Assembly: GCF_018919145.1 (NCBI RefSeq)
Contig: NZ_JAHLQJ010000016.1
Span: forward strand, 1-64,000
DNA: 64,000 nucleotides
From: Paenibacillus brevis
GTDB lineage: Bacteria > Bacillota > Bacilli > Paenibacillales > Paenibacillaceae
Direction: 5' to 3'
Below the pieces are notes generated by a model. The model did no database searches and was not told the DNA's origin. It saw only the letters and a program-made list of their open reading frames with translations. Below are positions 25,718 through 35,043 of the stretch, piece after piece (within the stretch, counting starts at the first letter, position 1; each line of letters begins with the position of its first letter). Position numbers and translations under genes: made by a program.

Positions 25718-25805
25718 ACGGAGTCAGCCATAACCAGCTCACTCCGTTTGTATGTCAGTTTAGCTATTTATATCCTGGTTTGCTTGCCTTTACAGGCTCC
25801 AAGAA
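25718..25805 (-). repeat. relic of a gene end plus terminator (copy of 34980-35068)
   Basis: The hairpin ACGGAGT...ACTCCGT, the block GTTTAGCTATTT and GCCTTTACAGGCTCCA occur in the same order as at 34980-35068. There they form the terminator and the last codons (GACKGN) of the ORF at 35044-35376. Here only the end survives, reading FLGACKG before homology stops. Confidence 0.7.
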
Positions 25806-25891
25806 AACGTTGATTACGACTAAGGTCCAGTGTCCTCCGGCCAGATTTATCCTAATATAGAGTAGGTCATACAACAGTTAAGGAGGACTAC

Positions 25892-26566
25892 ATGATTCTA
25901 TTCCTAAAAAAATACCGTCATTTGATCGCTGTTTTGTCGATCGCCGCACAAGGATTGATCTACATGCTCATAGCTGCGCACTTGGGTCAGAATAGCGCAG
26001 CCGTACCCATACCCGTAAATACCTGGATTGACGACCGTATTCCTTATATGTCCTGGTTCGTCATTTCTTATGTGGCATGGATGCCTGTACTTTACATTGC
26101 TTTTATCTATATGGGACTAACTGACCGTGCTTTGTACTGGCGAACAATCATTGTATATAATGCAGCCATAACGGTCTCCAATATCATATTTATAGTGTTT
26201 CCAACTTCCATGCCTCGTCCCGAAATATCGGGCAATGACCTCTTTACGTGGCTTGTACAATTTATTTACAACAATGACAACCCGGTCAACTGCTTTCCGA
26301 GCATCCACTGCTTAACCAGCTATTTACTGCTCATCACAATGAACCGTCACAAGCTATTTCCTGTTGGTCTGCGCGTTGTGCTTTCCGCTTTTTTCTGGTC
26401 CATTATTGCTTCTACCGTGTTTATCAAACAACATGCGCTTGTTGACGTCGTCGGCGGCATCGTGCTGGCGGAAATCACATACAGAATCGTTTATTTCATC
26501 GGGAACAAACGGCGCCAATTCATTCTCAAGGAGCAAAGCAACATGGGAGTTCCATCGAATAGTTGA
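25892..26566 (+). CDS. PAP2-family membrane phosphatase-like protein
   Basis: A 224-residue protein with about six helices. The PAP2/inositolphosphotransferase motifs are NCFPSIHCLTSYLL (PSxH, C2) and TVFIKQHALVDVVGG (H-x3-D, C3); the C1 motif is replaced by PTSMPRP, as in the PAP2_3/AUR1-like subgroup. It probably acts on lipid phosphates at the membrane. Start ATG 25892 follows AAGGAGGA. It is a single-gene unit downstream of a relic repeat. Confidence 0.85.
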   Translation: MILFLKKYRHLIAVLSIAAQGLIYMLIAAHLGQNSAAVPIPVNTWIDDRIPYMSWFVISYVAWMPVLYIAFIYMGLTDRALYWRTIIVYNAAITVSNIIFIVFPTSMPRPEISGNDLFTWLVQFIYNNDNPVNCFPSIHCLTSYLLLITMNRHKLFPVGLRVVLSAFFWSIIASTVFIKQHALVDVVGGIVLAEITYRIVYFIGNKRRQFILKEQSNMGVPSNS

Positions 26567-26754
26567 ATGAAAATTGCCTGTACTAGCAGCCTCCGGCATG
26601 CCAGTCTCGTCTCATCCCGGCAGCCCCAGCAGCCAACGATGAGCCTCCGCGAATAACGCCCCGCTTTTTTAGCGTACTATTCTTCACATGCAACATGACT
26701 TTACAATGATAAGCTTGATAATGTATGTCTTATTCCACTTTGGGAGGTAATAAA

Positions 26755-27225
26755 GTGAGCAAGTACGACGAAGCCATGAAGCTGCTGGAAGATCAAGTGG
26801 GCAACAAGGACGGTCTGATCACTCTGTCCACCATCGCGCTGGAACCGGGGGCCGATGGCAAAAGCCGTCCCGCCGCCCGCATTGTGGACGCCTATTATGA
26901 GGACGGCGCATTCTACACCGTCACCTACGCGACCTCAAACAAGATGCAGCAGATCGCCCAAAACCCCGAAGTCGCCGTTTGTATCATCGTCGAAAACTTT
27001 ACGGCCGATGGTATCGGTGAAAACCTGGGCTGGGTGTGTGACGAGAAAAACGCGGAGATGATGACGAAGCTGCGCAAAATATTCGCCGCATGGTATTACG
27101 AAGCCAATAACGACGAAGACCCTAATACATGCCTGCTGCGCATACGCCTGACAAAGGGCCTGTGGAATGACGCCCACAAAGGAATCAGAAATGAGATTGA
27201 TTTTATCAATAAGACAGCAAATTAA
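26755..27225 (+). CDS. pyridoxamine 5'-phosphate oxidase-like flavin protein
   Basis: A 156-residue split-barrel protein of the PNPOx-like FMN/F420-binding family: GLITLSTIALE, GKSRPAARIVDAYYEDGAFY, TYATSNKMQQIAQNPEVAVC and a C-terminal LLRIRLTKGLWN. Start GTG 26755 is chosen because GGGAGG lies 6 nt upstream; an in-frame ATG at 26725 has no site. Such small proteins are general stress oxidoreductases with unclear substrates. A strong terminator follows. Confidence 0.85.
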   Translation: MSKYDEAMKLLEDQVGNKDGLITLSTIALEPGADGKSRPAARIVDAYYEDGAFYTVTYATSNKMQQIAQNPEVAVCIIVENFTADGIGENLGWVCDEKNAEMMTKLRKIFAAWYYEANNDEDPNTCLLRIRLTKGLWNDAHKGIRNEIDFINKTAN

Positions 27226-27293
27226 GTGGTTTATATGGTTTCTATAGTTTACATATCAAGTTACTAGATATTGATAACAGACAAGGCTAGCTC

Positions 27294-27323
27294 AAAGGGA
27301 GTGTTCGCACACTCCCTTTTTTT
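27294..27323 (+). terminator. rho-independent terminator
   Basis: AAAGGGAGTGT-TCGC-ACACTCCCTTT with seven T following. It ends the PNPOx-like gene. Confidence 0.9.
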
Positions 27324-27379
27324 CGCCGTTATTTATGGTAGGATGCTCCCGATACACTATATCGTTCTCATTTACAATA

Positions 27380-28510
27380 TCACTCTACTATGATTTGTTG
27401 AGTTGAATCCATGCCCTCCCAAACCTTCCCGGTAGACAGATAGTGTTCGATTTCTATTGAATTGTCTACTTTGGTGTACTTAATCTCAAAAGCCTGTCCG
27501 ATTTCGATCAACATCGGGTAGTTGTTATAAGGAAGAACATTTTCCGTCAATATCAGATCCTTGAGATCCTCGTAAGCGCCCTCTAATCGCCAATATTCCC
27601 GATAAGCATAATCCTTGAATCCGGACAAATCCTGTTTTCCAAAATAAGAGGCTTCATATTTCTTCCCCCGCAAGGTAATGTAATCGACCCTTAAGGGCTC
27701 AATATCTATAAGAACCCAGCTTAAATCCTCAGAATAAAGGTTGTCTCCATAATGCTCTTGTAGTTGATTAGCCATGCAAGGGACGGATTGGGTATGATAA
27801 TCCATCTCGTCAAGCCCGGTATGGGCTACGCCGTAAATACCCATGACATCCTCACTGCCCAGCCTCTCAAGTGCACGGATAAAGTTTTCAGTCATTTTAT
27901 TTTCTCTGTAAACGTCATTATTTGTGTTGTAATAATATCGACCTTGCTGAATCGCTTCAGTAGTTAAAGTATATTGCTCCGAATCAGTCAGATCGTTTGC
28001 TTCAAGATAAGACAAGAAGCGATTTCCAATACTATTGTATTGATGTCCGACATCTGTCCCGTGAAAAATAGTCTCTGGGCATTCATTTTTTATTTTTTTG
28101 AAGAACGTCTTGGTATGTGGAGTATGAGCAGCCGTCCCCTCCCAGTCCTTATAAATGGCCTCCAAAATATCATCATTGTCCGCTTGCATCCATAGGTTCA
28201 AATATTCGGCAGTATAATAGGGATGCTCGACGAACAAATGTCTCATGCCTTTATTCTGATAATAATCAGACCACAATTCAAATTCTTTATCCATAATCTT
28301 AGCTTCGGCATGGATTTCACCGTACAGATAAATATGGCTGGATGCCTGTGTCACCACAGTAGTTTCCTTGATCGGCTGTCCAGTCTCATTTGCTGTCTTA
28401 CTCACAGAGGAGCTGTCGCAAGCCACAAGTACGACAACCAGTGCAAGCAGTAAATAGTTAAGAGTCAACATTCTCGCCTTGGATAAATAGATTCGCCTGT
28501 CGTCATTCAT
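27380..28510 (-). CDS. lipoprotein with TraB/ChaN-like domain
   Basis: A 376-residue protein with an N-terminal helix and lipobox VVLVAC (Cys31). The domain begins IYLYGEIHAEAKIMDKEFEL (Gly-Glu-x-His) and has FVEHPYYTAEYL, FHGTDVGHQYNS and MGIYGVAHT. The GExH...H pattern is characteristic of the TIKI/TraB/ChaN (EreA-like) superfamily of metal-dependent hydrolases and haem-binding proteins. It is probably exposed on the outer face of the membrane. Substrate unknown. Start ATG 28510 follows AAAGGTGA. Confidence 0.75.
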   Translation of the reverse strand: MNDDRRIYLSKARMLTLNYLLLALVVVLVACDSSSVSKTANETGQPIKETTVVTQASSHIYLYGEIHAEAKIMDKEFELWSDYYQNKGMRHLFVEHPYYTAEYLNLWMQADNDDILEAIYKDWEGTAAHTPHTKTFFKKIKNECPETIFHGTDVGHQYNSIGNRFLSYLEANDLTDSEQYTLTTEAIQQGRYYYNTNNDVYRENKMTENFIRALERLGSEDVMGIYGVAHTGLDEMDYHTQSVPCMANQLQEHYGDNLYSEDLSWVLIDIEPLRVDYITLRGKKYEASYFGKQDLSGFKDYAYREYWRLEGAYEDLKDLILTENVLPYNNYPMLIEIGQAFEIKYTKVDNSIEIEHYLSTGKVWEGMDSTQQIIVE

Positions 28511-28660
28511 AGAAGAAAATCACCTTTCATGTTTACTTCCTATCCATTCCTAAGTATTTTATAAATAGTTTGTAATTTATTTCCGTAATATTTTGCATAC
28601 ACACTGCTTGTAGTTCTCACATTAGATACACATTTGTGCCCGGCCAATTCGTGCAAAATC

Positions 28661-28690
28661 AAAAGGCACCTCATCAGGTGCCTTTCTTAT
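28661..28690 (-). terminator. terminator of splAB
   Basis: AAAGGCACCT-GATG-AGGTGCCTTTT on the minus strand followed by GATTTTGC. It lies about 45 nt after the splB stop. Confidence 0.8.
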
Positions 28691-28733
28691 TTTAGTGCAT
28701 CTTTATTCAATTTCCTTACTACAACCTCAATTC

Positions 28734-29762
28734 CTACGTAAAATACTCCATTTTTGCATGCGGGAAATAGGTTTGGATGTACCTGCCCAACGTATCCTTA
28801 ATATCCTCTTGCTCTTGATCTGTGTACACGTATTTTCCAATCCCATAACGCCCCCACTTCCACTTCCTCTTGGTCTCATCAAGCTCCAGCTTCGTCATCG
28901 GATAATTCTTCTCTATGACATTCTTCGCGGGCTTGGTAAAGCGATGCTGAATCAGCTCGAAGGTCAAATCTTTAGTGGAAGAAGAGGGAAGTGCGGATTC
29001 TAATTTCTCGAACATCTCCTTATAGCCCTCTTTCCATCCGTCATGCAAATAGATAGGGGCAATAATGAAGCCTAACGGATATCCTGCCTCCCCAACTTTC
29101 CTCGCGGCTTCGATCCTCTCCGCCTGCCTGGATGTACCCGGTTCAAAGTTCTTAATAATATAATCGTCATTCATACTAAATCGAAAGCGAGTCCGCCCAT
29201 TATGCTTGGCGTCAAGTAAATGATCAATATGAGCAAACTTCGTTACAAAGCGTAATTGCCCCAGCTCGGACTCTCCAAAATACTCAATCGCCTTCTTGAG
29301 CGTATGGGTCAAGTGATCAATACCGGCTATATCCGATGTACATGATGCTTCAAACCTCGTTATCTCGGGAGCTCGTTCTTTCATATATTGGTCCGCAGCC
29401 TCAAAGATATCGTCAATATTGACATAAGTCCGGATGTACGGCTTGCTTCCCATCGTCGTTTGTAAGTAGCAATAATGACAATGGCCCATGCACCCTGTTG
29501 CAAACGGAATAGCGAACTCAGCGGAAGGCTTTGAAGTGTCGAATTTCAAGGTTTTCCTAACCCCGACGACTAGAGTTGACTTCGCCATTCTGTATTTTTG
29601 AAAATCATTGTCTCCGGGCAGGTTTCGGATTTGGTTATGCGAGGTTGTCTCGCGAATTTCGATCCCCATTTTATCAAACTTGGATGCTAATTCTTGTCCC
29701 AGCGGATACTCCAATGCACTTGGCTCTACGTATACGAGTTGAGGCACAAATGGCTTAACCAT
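28734..29762 (-). CDS. splB: spore photoproduct lyase
   Basis: A 342-residue radical-SAM DNA repair enzyme that reverses 5-thyminyl-5,6-dihydrothymine in germinating spores. The [4Fe-4S] motif is CMGHCHYC (Cx3Cx2C), the family start is KPFVPQLVYVEPSALEYPLG, and the C-terminal QHRFTKPAKNVIEKNYP is typical. ATG 29762 is used, with GGGAGC 5 nt upstream; the 8-nt overlap with splA implies coupling. Its presence marks the organism as an endospore former. Confidence 0.95.
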   Translation of the reverse strand: MVKPFVPQLVYVEPSALEYPLGQELASKFDKMGIEIRETTSHNQIRNLPGDNDFQKYRMAKSTLVVGVRKTLKFDTSKPSAEFAIPFATGCMGHCHYCYLQTTMGSKPYIRTYVNIDDIFEAADQYMKERAPEITRFEASCTSDIAGIDHLTHTLKKAIEYFGESELGQLRFVTKFAHIDHLLDAKHNGRTRFRFSMNDDYIIKNFEPGTSRQAERIEAARKVGEAGYPLGFIIAPIYLHDGWKEGYKEMFEKLESALPSSSTKDLTFELIQHRFTKPAKNVIEKNYPMTKLELDETKRKWKWGRYGIGKYVYTDQEQEDIKDTLGRYIQTYFPHAKMEYFT

Positions 29763-30003
29763 AAAATGCTCCCATGTCGGATACACCGAATGCCTCTGTA
29801 TAAGCGTGCTCGGCCTCGCTTGCTGTCGGGTACACCGCGACCTCATCGTTCAATGGATAATACGTCTCATATATAAACAGCGCAATATTCCCCGGCGAAT
29901 TAGGATCATTCACTACAGCAGCTTCCTGAACATTCGCGACTCCCTGAACATGCGGGTTGCGAATGATTACGTACACAATCTGTCCCGGTTGATATTCATT
30001 CAT
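29755..30003 (-). CDS. splA: SplA transcriptional regulator
   Basis: An 82-residue TRAP-like regulator of the spl operon. It carries YQPGQIVYVIIRNPHVQGVA, then EAAVVNDPNSPGNIALFIYE, TYYPLNDEVAVYPT and AYTEAFG, matching SplA of Bacillus over its whole length. It lies immediately upstream of splB, as in B. subtilis, where SplA represses the operon. Confidence 0.92.
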   Translation of the reverse strand: MNEYQPGQIVYVIIRNPHVQGVANVQEAAVVNDPNSPGNIALFIYETYYPLNDEVAVYPTASEAEHAYTEAFGVSDMGAFYG

Positions 30004-30036
30004 TACTTCATCGGCCCCTATTCTTCATGTTTCGGT

Positions 30037-30067
30037 TAGTGTCACACAAAACAATCCGGAATATGCC
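30037..30067 (-). promoter_or_regulatory. possible sigma-G promoter of splAB
   Basis: Minus strand GGCATA, an 18-nt gap, then GACACTA, compared with forespore sigma-G consensus TGAATA and CATACTA. The match is partial. It is about 35 nt before splA, and spl is sigma-G-controlled in B. subtilis. Confidence 0.4.
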
Positions 30068-30184
30068 GGTGAAGGGGGAGTTGTATCCGGTTCGGTAAGA
30101 ATTATTAATTTACGGGAGAGTCTTACAGTAACTTACTGCGGGAAGTATAATGGAAATAATGACTCATTAATAGGAGGGTATTCC

Positions 30185-30544
30185 TTGGATAACAATTACA
30201 AAGACCCGCAATACGGATTTTCTCCGCCAAATCAATCTTACGTTCCGGCACAGGAGAAGACGAGCGGCAAAGCAATTACCTCTTTAATACTAGGTATCGT
30301 ATCCTTAATTACTTTACCGTTAGGAGGAGCAATCATATTCCTTGGAATCATTGGCTTCTTCAGCGGTATCGTTGCGATTGTGTTATCGTCTTTATCGTTT
30401 AAAGAAATCAAGCGAGGACAGGTGCGAGGACGCGGTATGGCAATTGCAGGATTGGTATGCGGAATCGTCGCGACGGCTCTCAATGTATTTGCTTTTGTTA
30501 TCTCGTTTGTGATTGGCTTCATGAATGCTATGAATAATGCGTAG
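30185..30544 (+). CDS. DUF4190 membrane protein
   Basis: A 119-residue protein starting at TTG 30185, with GGAGGG 7 nt upstream. A polar N-terminus precedes two helices separated by a basic loop: SLILGIVSLITLPLGGAIIF plus LGIIGFFSGIVAIVLSSLSF, then KEIKRGQVRGRGMAIAGLVC and VFAFVISFVIGF. The GxAIAGLVxGI signature is that of DUF4190. Function unknown. It is divergent from splA. Confidence 0.85.
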   Translation: MDNNYKDPQYGFSPPNQSYVPAQEKTSGKAITSLILGIVSLITLPLGGAIIFLGIIGFFSGIVAIVLSSLSFKEIKRGQVRGRGMAIAGLVCGIVATALNVFAFVISFVIGFMNAMNNA

Positions 30545-30553
30545 ACACAATCC

Positions 30554-30576
30554 AAAGGCGCCCCGCGGGCGCCTTT
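30554..30576 (+). terminator. terminator of DUF4190 gene
   Basis: AAAGGCGCCC-CGC-GGGCGCCTTT, a perfect 10-bp stem with a short T-tract, right after the stop. Confidence 0.8.
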
Positions 30577-30708
30577 ACGCAAAATATTCAATTTTTGCTA
30601 TAGGAAAAGGTATATACGTCGAATAGATTCCTGTCCGCGGATGCTTTGTTTTGTCTGAGAAGCTTGCCTTATTTAGAATACGGCTCAGTACGTTATCTGT
30701 AACGGTAA

Positions 30709-32343
30709 TTATTGCTTCTCCAACAAACTCAGCTCTTCTTCAATCCGACTTACGTCAATGCGCTCGAACAAAAGCTCTAGCTTTTGAACCTGTAAGTCAG
30801 CCGGAACAAAGGTCAACTGCCAGCTCGGTTTTTCAAGCGTAAGGAAGGTTCTTATTTTCTCACAAGAGAAGGGAATGAAGGGCTCAAGCAAATTAGCAAG
30901 ATTGGCTATCAGCTGAACACATGAATATAGTGTGCGTCCACACGCTTCTCGATCTTCCTTGATTTGCACCCATGGCTTTTGTTCATCGAAATATTTGTTT
31001 GCTTGACGAACGTAGGTGAAGATCAACTCAATGGCTTCTTTTAGACGACCATCTTCAATTAGGACCCCGGCATCCCGATACAAATCTTCAGTTGCCCTTG
31101 TCCATTCCTCACTAAGTTCTCCTGAAGGAATACGTCCTCCAAAGGCTTTGCCGATAAAGGCTAACGTTCGATTGACAAAATTTCCGAATGCACCAAGCAG
31201 CTCCCCATTGTGACTGTGAATGAATTCCCTCCATGAAAAATCAGTGTCACGCTTCTCTGGCCCATTTGCAATCAGGAAGTAGCGAATGGAATCCGGTTGA
31301 TACCTTTTCAGAATGTCAGGCACCCAGACGGCCCAGTTACGGCTTGTCGAGAACTTTTTTCCTTCTAGTGTCATGTACTCACATGAGATAATCCGATCCG
31401 GCAAATGCAGCCCTCCTACTCCCAAGAGCACAGCAGGCCAAATCAGGGTGTGAAAAGGAATGTTGTCCTTTCCATGAACATAGTAAGCGGTTAGATCCTT
31501 CTCTTCGTCCAGCCAAAACGATTCCCAACTGCTTCCCGTCTGACTTGCCCATTGTTTGCTTGCGGACAGGTAGCCGCTGACAGCTTCAACCCAGACGTAG
31601 ACCTTCTTCTCGTTGAATCCTTCAACCGGGACGTCTACACCCCACGTTAAATCTCTAGTCGCCGCACGATCCTGAAGCCCCTCGTCCAAGTATCTCCGCG
31701 TCAAATGGACTGCATTCTCTTTCCATCCATGAGCCTTTTCTGCGTATTCTGTCAGTGCAGTCTGGAATTGAGACAGTGCAAGGTAAAAGTGCTCCGTTGG
31801 CCGCTCGATAGGAGGATTCCCACAAATTTTGCATGTCTTTTCTGACAAATCCGCCGGATCGAGCATGGTTGAACAAAAATCACATTGATCCCCTCGGGCA
31901 CGATGACCGCAAACAGGGCAATTCCCTTCAACGTATCGATCCGGTAAGAATCTTTGATCGGTCTCACAATACGTCTGCAGAACAGTCTTTTTATATAGAT
32001 GACCATTTTCCAGAAGCTTCAAAAACAAATCTTGGACGACCTGATGATGAAATTCCCGATCGGTGCGGGTGTACAAATCATAGGTGAAGCCCATACGATC
32101 AAGACACTCTACAAATTCCTGATGATATCGATCCGCGATATCACTTGGCGCGACCCCCTCCTGAATCGCTTGAACCGTTACAGGGGTTCCATGACAGTCG
32201 CTGCCCGACACATATAGAACTTCATCCCCCTTTGCACGAAAATAACGCGCCACTACATCCCCCGGTAATAAACTTGCCAATCGTCCCAGATGCAATGAAC
32301 CGTTAGCATACGGCCATGCTCCGCCAATAAATACCTTTGCCAT
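30709..32343 (-). CDS. metG: methionine--tRNA ligase
   Basis: A 544-residue class I aminoacyl-tRNA synthetase that charges tRNA-Met. The HIGH-like motif is SLHLGR (residues 16-21). There are two zinc knuckles, [16 protein letters not shown] and CKICGNPP; the KMSKS loop is [11 protein letters not shown]. The anticodon-binding helical domain follows, with [11 protein letters not shown]. There is no C-terminal tRNA-binding (EMAP-like) domain, so it is the short type rather than the ~650-residue Bacillus form. The T-box leader at 32366-32645 controls it. It may be a second metG copy. Confidence 0.93.
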   Translation of the reverse strand: MAKVFIGGAWPYANGSLHLGRLASLLPGDVVARYFRAKGDEVLYVSGSDCHGTPVTVQAIQEGVAPSDIADRYHQEFVECLDRMGFTYDLYTRTDREFHHQVVQDLFLKLLENGHLYKKTVLQTYCETDQRFLPDRYVEGNCPVCGHRARGDQCDFCSTMLDPADLSEKTCKICGNPPIERPTEHFYLALSQFQTALTEYAEKAHGWKENAVHLTRRYLDEGLQDRAATRDLTWGVDVPVEGFNEKKVYVWVEAVSGYLSASKQWASQTGSSWESFWLDEEKDLTAYYVHGKDNIPFHTLIWPAVLLGVGGLHLPDRIISCEYMTLEGKKFSTSRNWAVWVPDILKRYQPDSIRYFLIANGPEKRDTDFSWREFIHSHNGELLGAFGNFVNRTLAFIGKAFGGRIPSGELSEEWTRATEDLYRDAGVLIEDGRLKEAIELIFTYVRQANKYFDEQKPWVQIKEDREACGRTLYSCVQLIANLANLLEPFIPFSCEKIRTFLTLEKPSWQLTFVPADLQVQKLELLFERIDVSRIEEELSLLEKQ

Positions 32344-32365
32344 TAGATTCCCTCCTTATTTTTGC

Positions 32366-32645
32366 ACACAAAAAAACCCTCATCCCAAAGGGACGAGAGT
32401 TGTGCTCACGCGGTACCACCCAATTTCATCAAATGCCTCACGGCATTCACCTCTTCAGGTACGACGCTGTTCGCGTGTATACCCTAGCACAGTAACGGGT
32501 GCGGGTTCCGGCGCAGCCTACAACCACATGAGGTTTCGATGCGCAGCTCTGAGACCATATTCCCTTAGCTATTCTTTACCCCTTTTCAGCTACCGGAGCT
32601 CTCTGTAAAAAGACATCACCAAGGTACTCTTTCTCTTCTTAGCTT
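32366..32645 (-). promoter_or_regulatory. T-box riboswitch, methionine specifier
   Basis: Minus-strand leader with the T-box core TGGGTGGTACCGCG (32409-32422). A factor-independent terminator GTCCC-TTT-GGGAT...GGGTTTTTTT (32371-32395) lies next to metG. The specifier loop has ATG (32556-32558) in GGAATATGGTC, followed by the usual Stem I/II text. Uncharged tRNA-Met should stabilise the antiterminator and raise metG expression. Confidence 0.93.
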
Positions 32646-32660
32646 TTGAGTATATTTAAG

Positions 32661-33278
32661 TTACTGGGAATTATAATGAATGCCGTTTCTAAAGTCAAGA
32701 TTACTAATGTCATTTATAACTTTTGCCGGAACTCCTGCAACAACCGTATTTTCAGGAACATCCTTCGTGACGACGGCTCCTGCCGCAACAACGGAGTTAT
32801 CTCCAATCGTCACACCCGGCAGGATCGTGGCGCTGGACCCAATCCACACATTATTGCCGATGACGACCGGGGAGGAGAAGGTTGTATTTCTTGTGTCCAA
32901 AGGTAATCCATGATTAAGTGTAGCGATGGTGACATTCATGCCAATCATTGTACCGTCACCCACCGTAATACCGCCTCTATCCTGGAAGGAGCACCCCGTG
33001 TTAAAAAACACATTTTTCCCAATGGTAATATTCTTACCGAAGTCTGTATAAAAGGGCGGGAAGCACATAAAGGACGAATCCACCTGGCTTCCGGTCAGTT
33101 CACTGAAAATCTCGACAATTTCTTCCTTGGAATGATAAGAAGTATTCAGCTTCATGGTGATTCTCTGGGCTTCATAACTACATTGCGTTAATAGGCCATG
33201 CAATTCTTTATCCTCGCCTGAAATCGGATTTCCCTTCTTACAAAAGTCGATAAACTCCTGCATGTCCATATATTTCAT
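32661..33278 (-). CDS. maltose/galactoside O-acetyltransferase family protein
   Basis: A 205-residue hexapeptide-repeat (left-handed beta-helix) acetyltransferase of the LacA/Maa type. The N-terminal Mac domain is residues about 5-60. Hexapeptides run [50 protein letters not shown] and [19 protein letters not shown]. The catalytic His is in TLNHG. It acetylates sugars with acetyl-CoA in the cytoplasm. It lies 17 nt after the ADH gene, so it is probably in the same MerR-controlled operon. Confidence 0.9.
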   Translation of the reverse strand: MKYMDMQEFIDFCKKGNPISGEDKELHGLLTQCSYEAQRITMKLNTSYHSKEEIVEIFSELTGSQVDSSFMCFPPFYTDFGKNITIGKNVFFNTGCSFQDRGGITVGDGTMIGMNVTIATLNHGLPLDTRNTTFSSPVVIGNNVWIGSSATILPGVTIGDNSVVAAGAVVTKDVPENTVVAGVPAKVINDISNLDFRNGIHYNSQ

Positions 33279-33295
33279 CCCTGATCCTTCCTAGC

Positions 33296-34336
33296 TCACA
33301 TGGTACTAATGTCAATGACGAATCTGTATTTCACATCAGAAGATAACACTCGTTCATAAGCCTCATCAATTTGATCTGCCGAGATCACTTCAATTTCAGG
33401 AACAATGTCGTGTTGGGCACAGAAATCTAACATTTCCTGCGTCTGGCGGATGCCCCCAATCATCGAAGCTGCGAATGAACGTCTCCGACTGCTAAGAGCG
33501 AACACCTGGACCGATAAAGGCTCTCCGGGTGCACCCACAATAACCAGGGTACCATCAAGGGTTAGCAGTGAGAAATAAGCATTAATATCAATATTGGCGC
33601 TTACTGTATTTATGATTAAGTCGAAGTGGCCTGCAAGCTTGTTAAATGTCTCCGGATCATTTGTTGCATAATAGTGATCCGCACCAAAGCGCAAGCCATC
33701 CTCCCTTTTATTCAAGGTTTGTGACAGGACGGTAACTTCTGCTCCCATAGCATGTGCAATTTTTACCGCCATATGTCCGAGACCGCCCATACCTACTACG
33801 GCTACTTTTTTACCTGGACCTGCTCCCCAATGCTTTAGCGGAGAATAGGTCGTAATGCCAGCGCAAAGCAACGGTGCTGCCACGTCAAGCTCAATATGAT
33901 CCGGAATCCGCAGTACGAAATCTTCCTCTACGACAATGTGAGTAGAATAGCCCCCTTGTGTAGGCTCGCCGTATTGATCCACACCCGCATAGGTTGGTAT
34001 ATTTCCTTTGAGACAGTATTGTTCTTCTCCATTACGGCAGTTCTCACACTCGCCACAGGAACCAACCATACATCCTACGCCTACCCGGTCACCTACCTTG
34101 TACTTTGATACATTAGGGCCTACATCCGTAACAACCCCGGCAATCTCGTGTCCAGGCACGAGCGGGTAGTTAACCGGACCCCATTCTCCATGAGCAGTAT
34201 GAATGTCGGAATGGCATATGCCCGCATATTTAATTTCAATCAGAACATCATGGGAATCAAGATCACGTCTTTTAATCTCAGCAACTCGAAACGATTTGTC
34301 CGGACCATCTACAGCTCTTGCTTTTGCAGTTATCAT
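33296..34336 (-). CDS. zinc-dependent alcohol dehydrogenase (CAD/YahK-like)
   Basis: A 346-residue medium-chain dehydrogenase that reduces aldehydes with NADPH. Catalytic zinc ligands are Cys41 in GICHSD and His63 in PGHEIAG; the structural zinc site is [15 protein letters not shown]. The Rossmann motif is [13 protein letters not shown]. The promoter has the 19-bp spacer and dyad typical of MerR-type aldehyde sensors (AdhR-like), so aldehyde-induced expression is likely. Confidence 0.93.
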   Translation of the reverse strand: MITAKARAVDGPDKSFRVAEIKRRDLDSHDVLIEIKYAGICHSDIHTAHGEWGPVNYPLVPGHEIAGVVTDVGPNVSKYKVGDRVGVGCMVGSCGECENCRNGEEQYCLKGNIPTYAGVDQYGEPTQGGYSTHIVVEEDFVLRIPDHIELDVAAPLLCAGITTYSPLKHWGAGPGKKVAVVGMGGLGHMAVKIAHAMGAEVTVLSQTLNKREDGLRFGADHYYATNDPETFNKLAGHFDLIINTVSANIDINAYFSLLTLDGTLVIVGAPGEPLSVQVFALSSRRRSFAASMIGGIRQTQEMLDFCAQHDIVPEIEVISADQIDEAYERVLSSDVKYRFVIDISTM

Positions 34337-34386
34337 AAAAATAATACCTCCTAATAAATTTTTCTAAAGAAATAGACCTATTCAGC

Positions 34387-34417
34387 ATCATATCCCTTAG
34401 AGTTAACTCTAGGTCAA
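34387..34417 (-). promoter_or_regulatory. MerR-type promoter of the ADH operon
   Basis: Minus strand TTGACC (34412-34417), a 19-nt spacer containing the dyad TAGAGTTAACTCTA, and TATGAT (34387-34392). A 19-nt spacer is the hallmark of promoters that need MerR-family unwinding. Confidence 0.85.
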
Positions 34418-34468
34418 ATGGAATTTATATTGACTTTGATATTCGGCAAACACCGTGATACACTTTCC

Positions 34469-34499
34469 TTACACTTAGAGTTAGCTCGAGGTTTATATC
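34469..34499 (+). promoter_or_regulatory. MerR-type promoter of the merR-like gene
   Basis: TTACAC (34469-34474), a 19-nt spacer with TTAGAGTTAGCTCGAGG, and TATATC (34494-34499), just before the regulator. It is the same architecture as the divergent ADH promoter, which suggests autoregulation. Confidence 0.75.
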
Positions 34500-34516
34500 T
34501 AGTGAAAGGAAGACAT

Positions 34517-34936
34517 ATGATGAAAGCCTATTCGATCAGCGAAGTCGCCCAAGCATTGAATCTGACAGCATATACCTTGCGTTACTATGACAAAGAGGGG
34601 CTGATGCCTTTTGTAGAACGCGCTCCCAGCGGAACGAGAATATTTAAGGAATCCGATATCGAAGCTTTAAAAATTGTTGAATGTCTAAAATCAACCGGGA
34701 TGCCCATTAAGGAGATTAAGAACTTCATTGATTGGTGCTCAGAGGGGGATTCCACGTTACAGCAAAGATATGACATGTTCATGGAACGAAAAGCAACGGT
34801 AGAGGCACAAATGGAAGAACTGAAGAAAACCATGGAGCTGATCGAGCATAAATGCTCATATTACAAGACTGCATTAAATGCAGGGACGGAAAGTATTCAC
34901 AAGAAAAATTTTAAAGATGACCCTGAACCAGAATGA
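34517..34936 (+). CDS. MerR family regulator (AdhR-like)
   Basis: A 139-residue regulator. The HTH is YSISEVAQALNLTAYTLRYY (residues 4-23) with wing RAPSGTRIFKESDIEALKIV, then a long coiled dimerisation helix (MFMERKATVEAQMEELKKTM). No cysteine cluster of metal sensors is present; the few Cys include one in CSEG, compatible with aldehyde sensing as in AdhR/NmlR. ATG 34517 follows AAAGGA. It controls the divergent ADH-acetyltransferase operon. Confidence 0.92.
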   Translation: MMKAYSISEVAQALNLTAYTLRYYDKEGLMPFVERAPSGTRIFKESDIEALKIVECLKSTGMPIKEIKNFIDWCSEGDSTLQQRYDMFMERKATVEAQMEELKKTMELIEHKCSYYKTALNAGTESIHKKNFKDDPEPE

Positions 34937-34978
34937 TACGGTACCCGGTCTGCGAGCTGCGGTTCTGTGTAAATAAAA

Positions 34979-35010
34979 AACGGAGACAGCTATATTTAGC
35001 CGACTCCGTT
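34979..35010 (-). terminator. terminator of the 35044-35376 ORF
   Basis: Minus strand AACGGAGtCGGCT...AGCTGtCTCCGTT followed by TTTTATTT. A related copy remains in the relic at 25718. Confidence 0.75.
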
Positions 35011-35043
35011 CCTATTCTGTTTAGCTATTTGTGTTCCTAGTTT

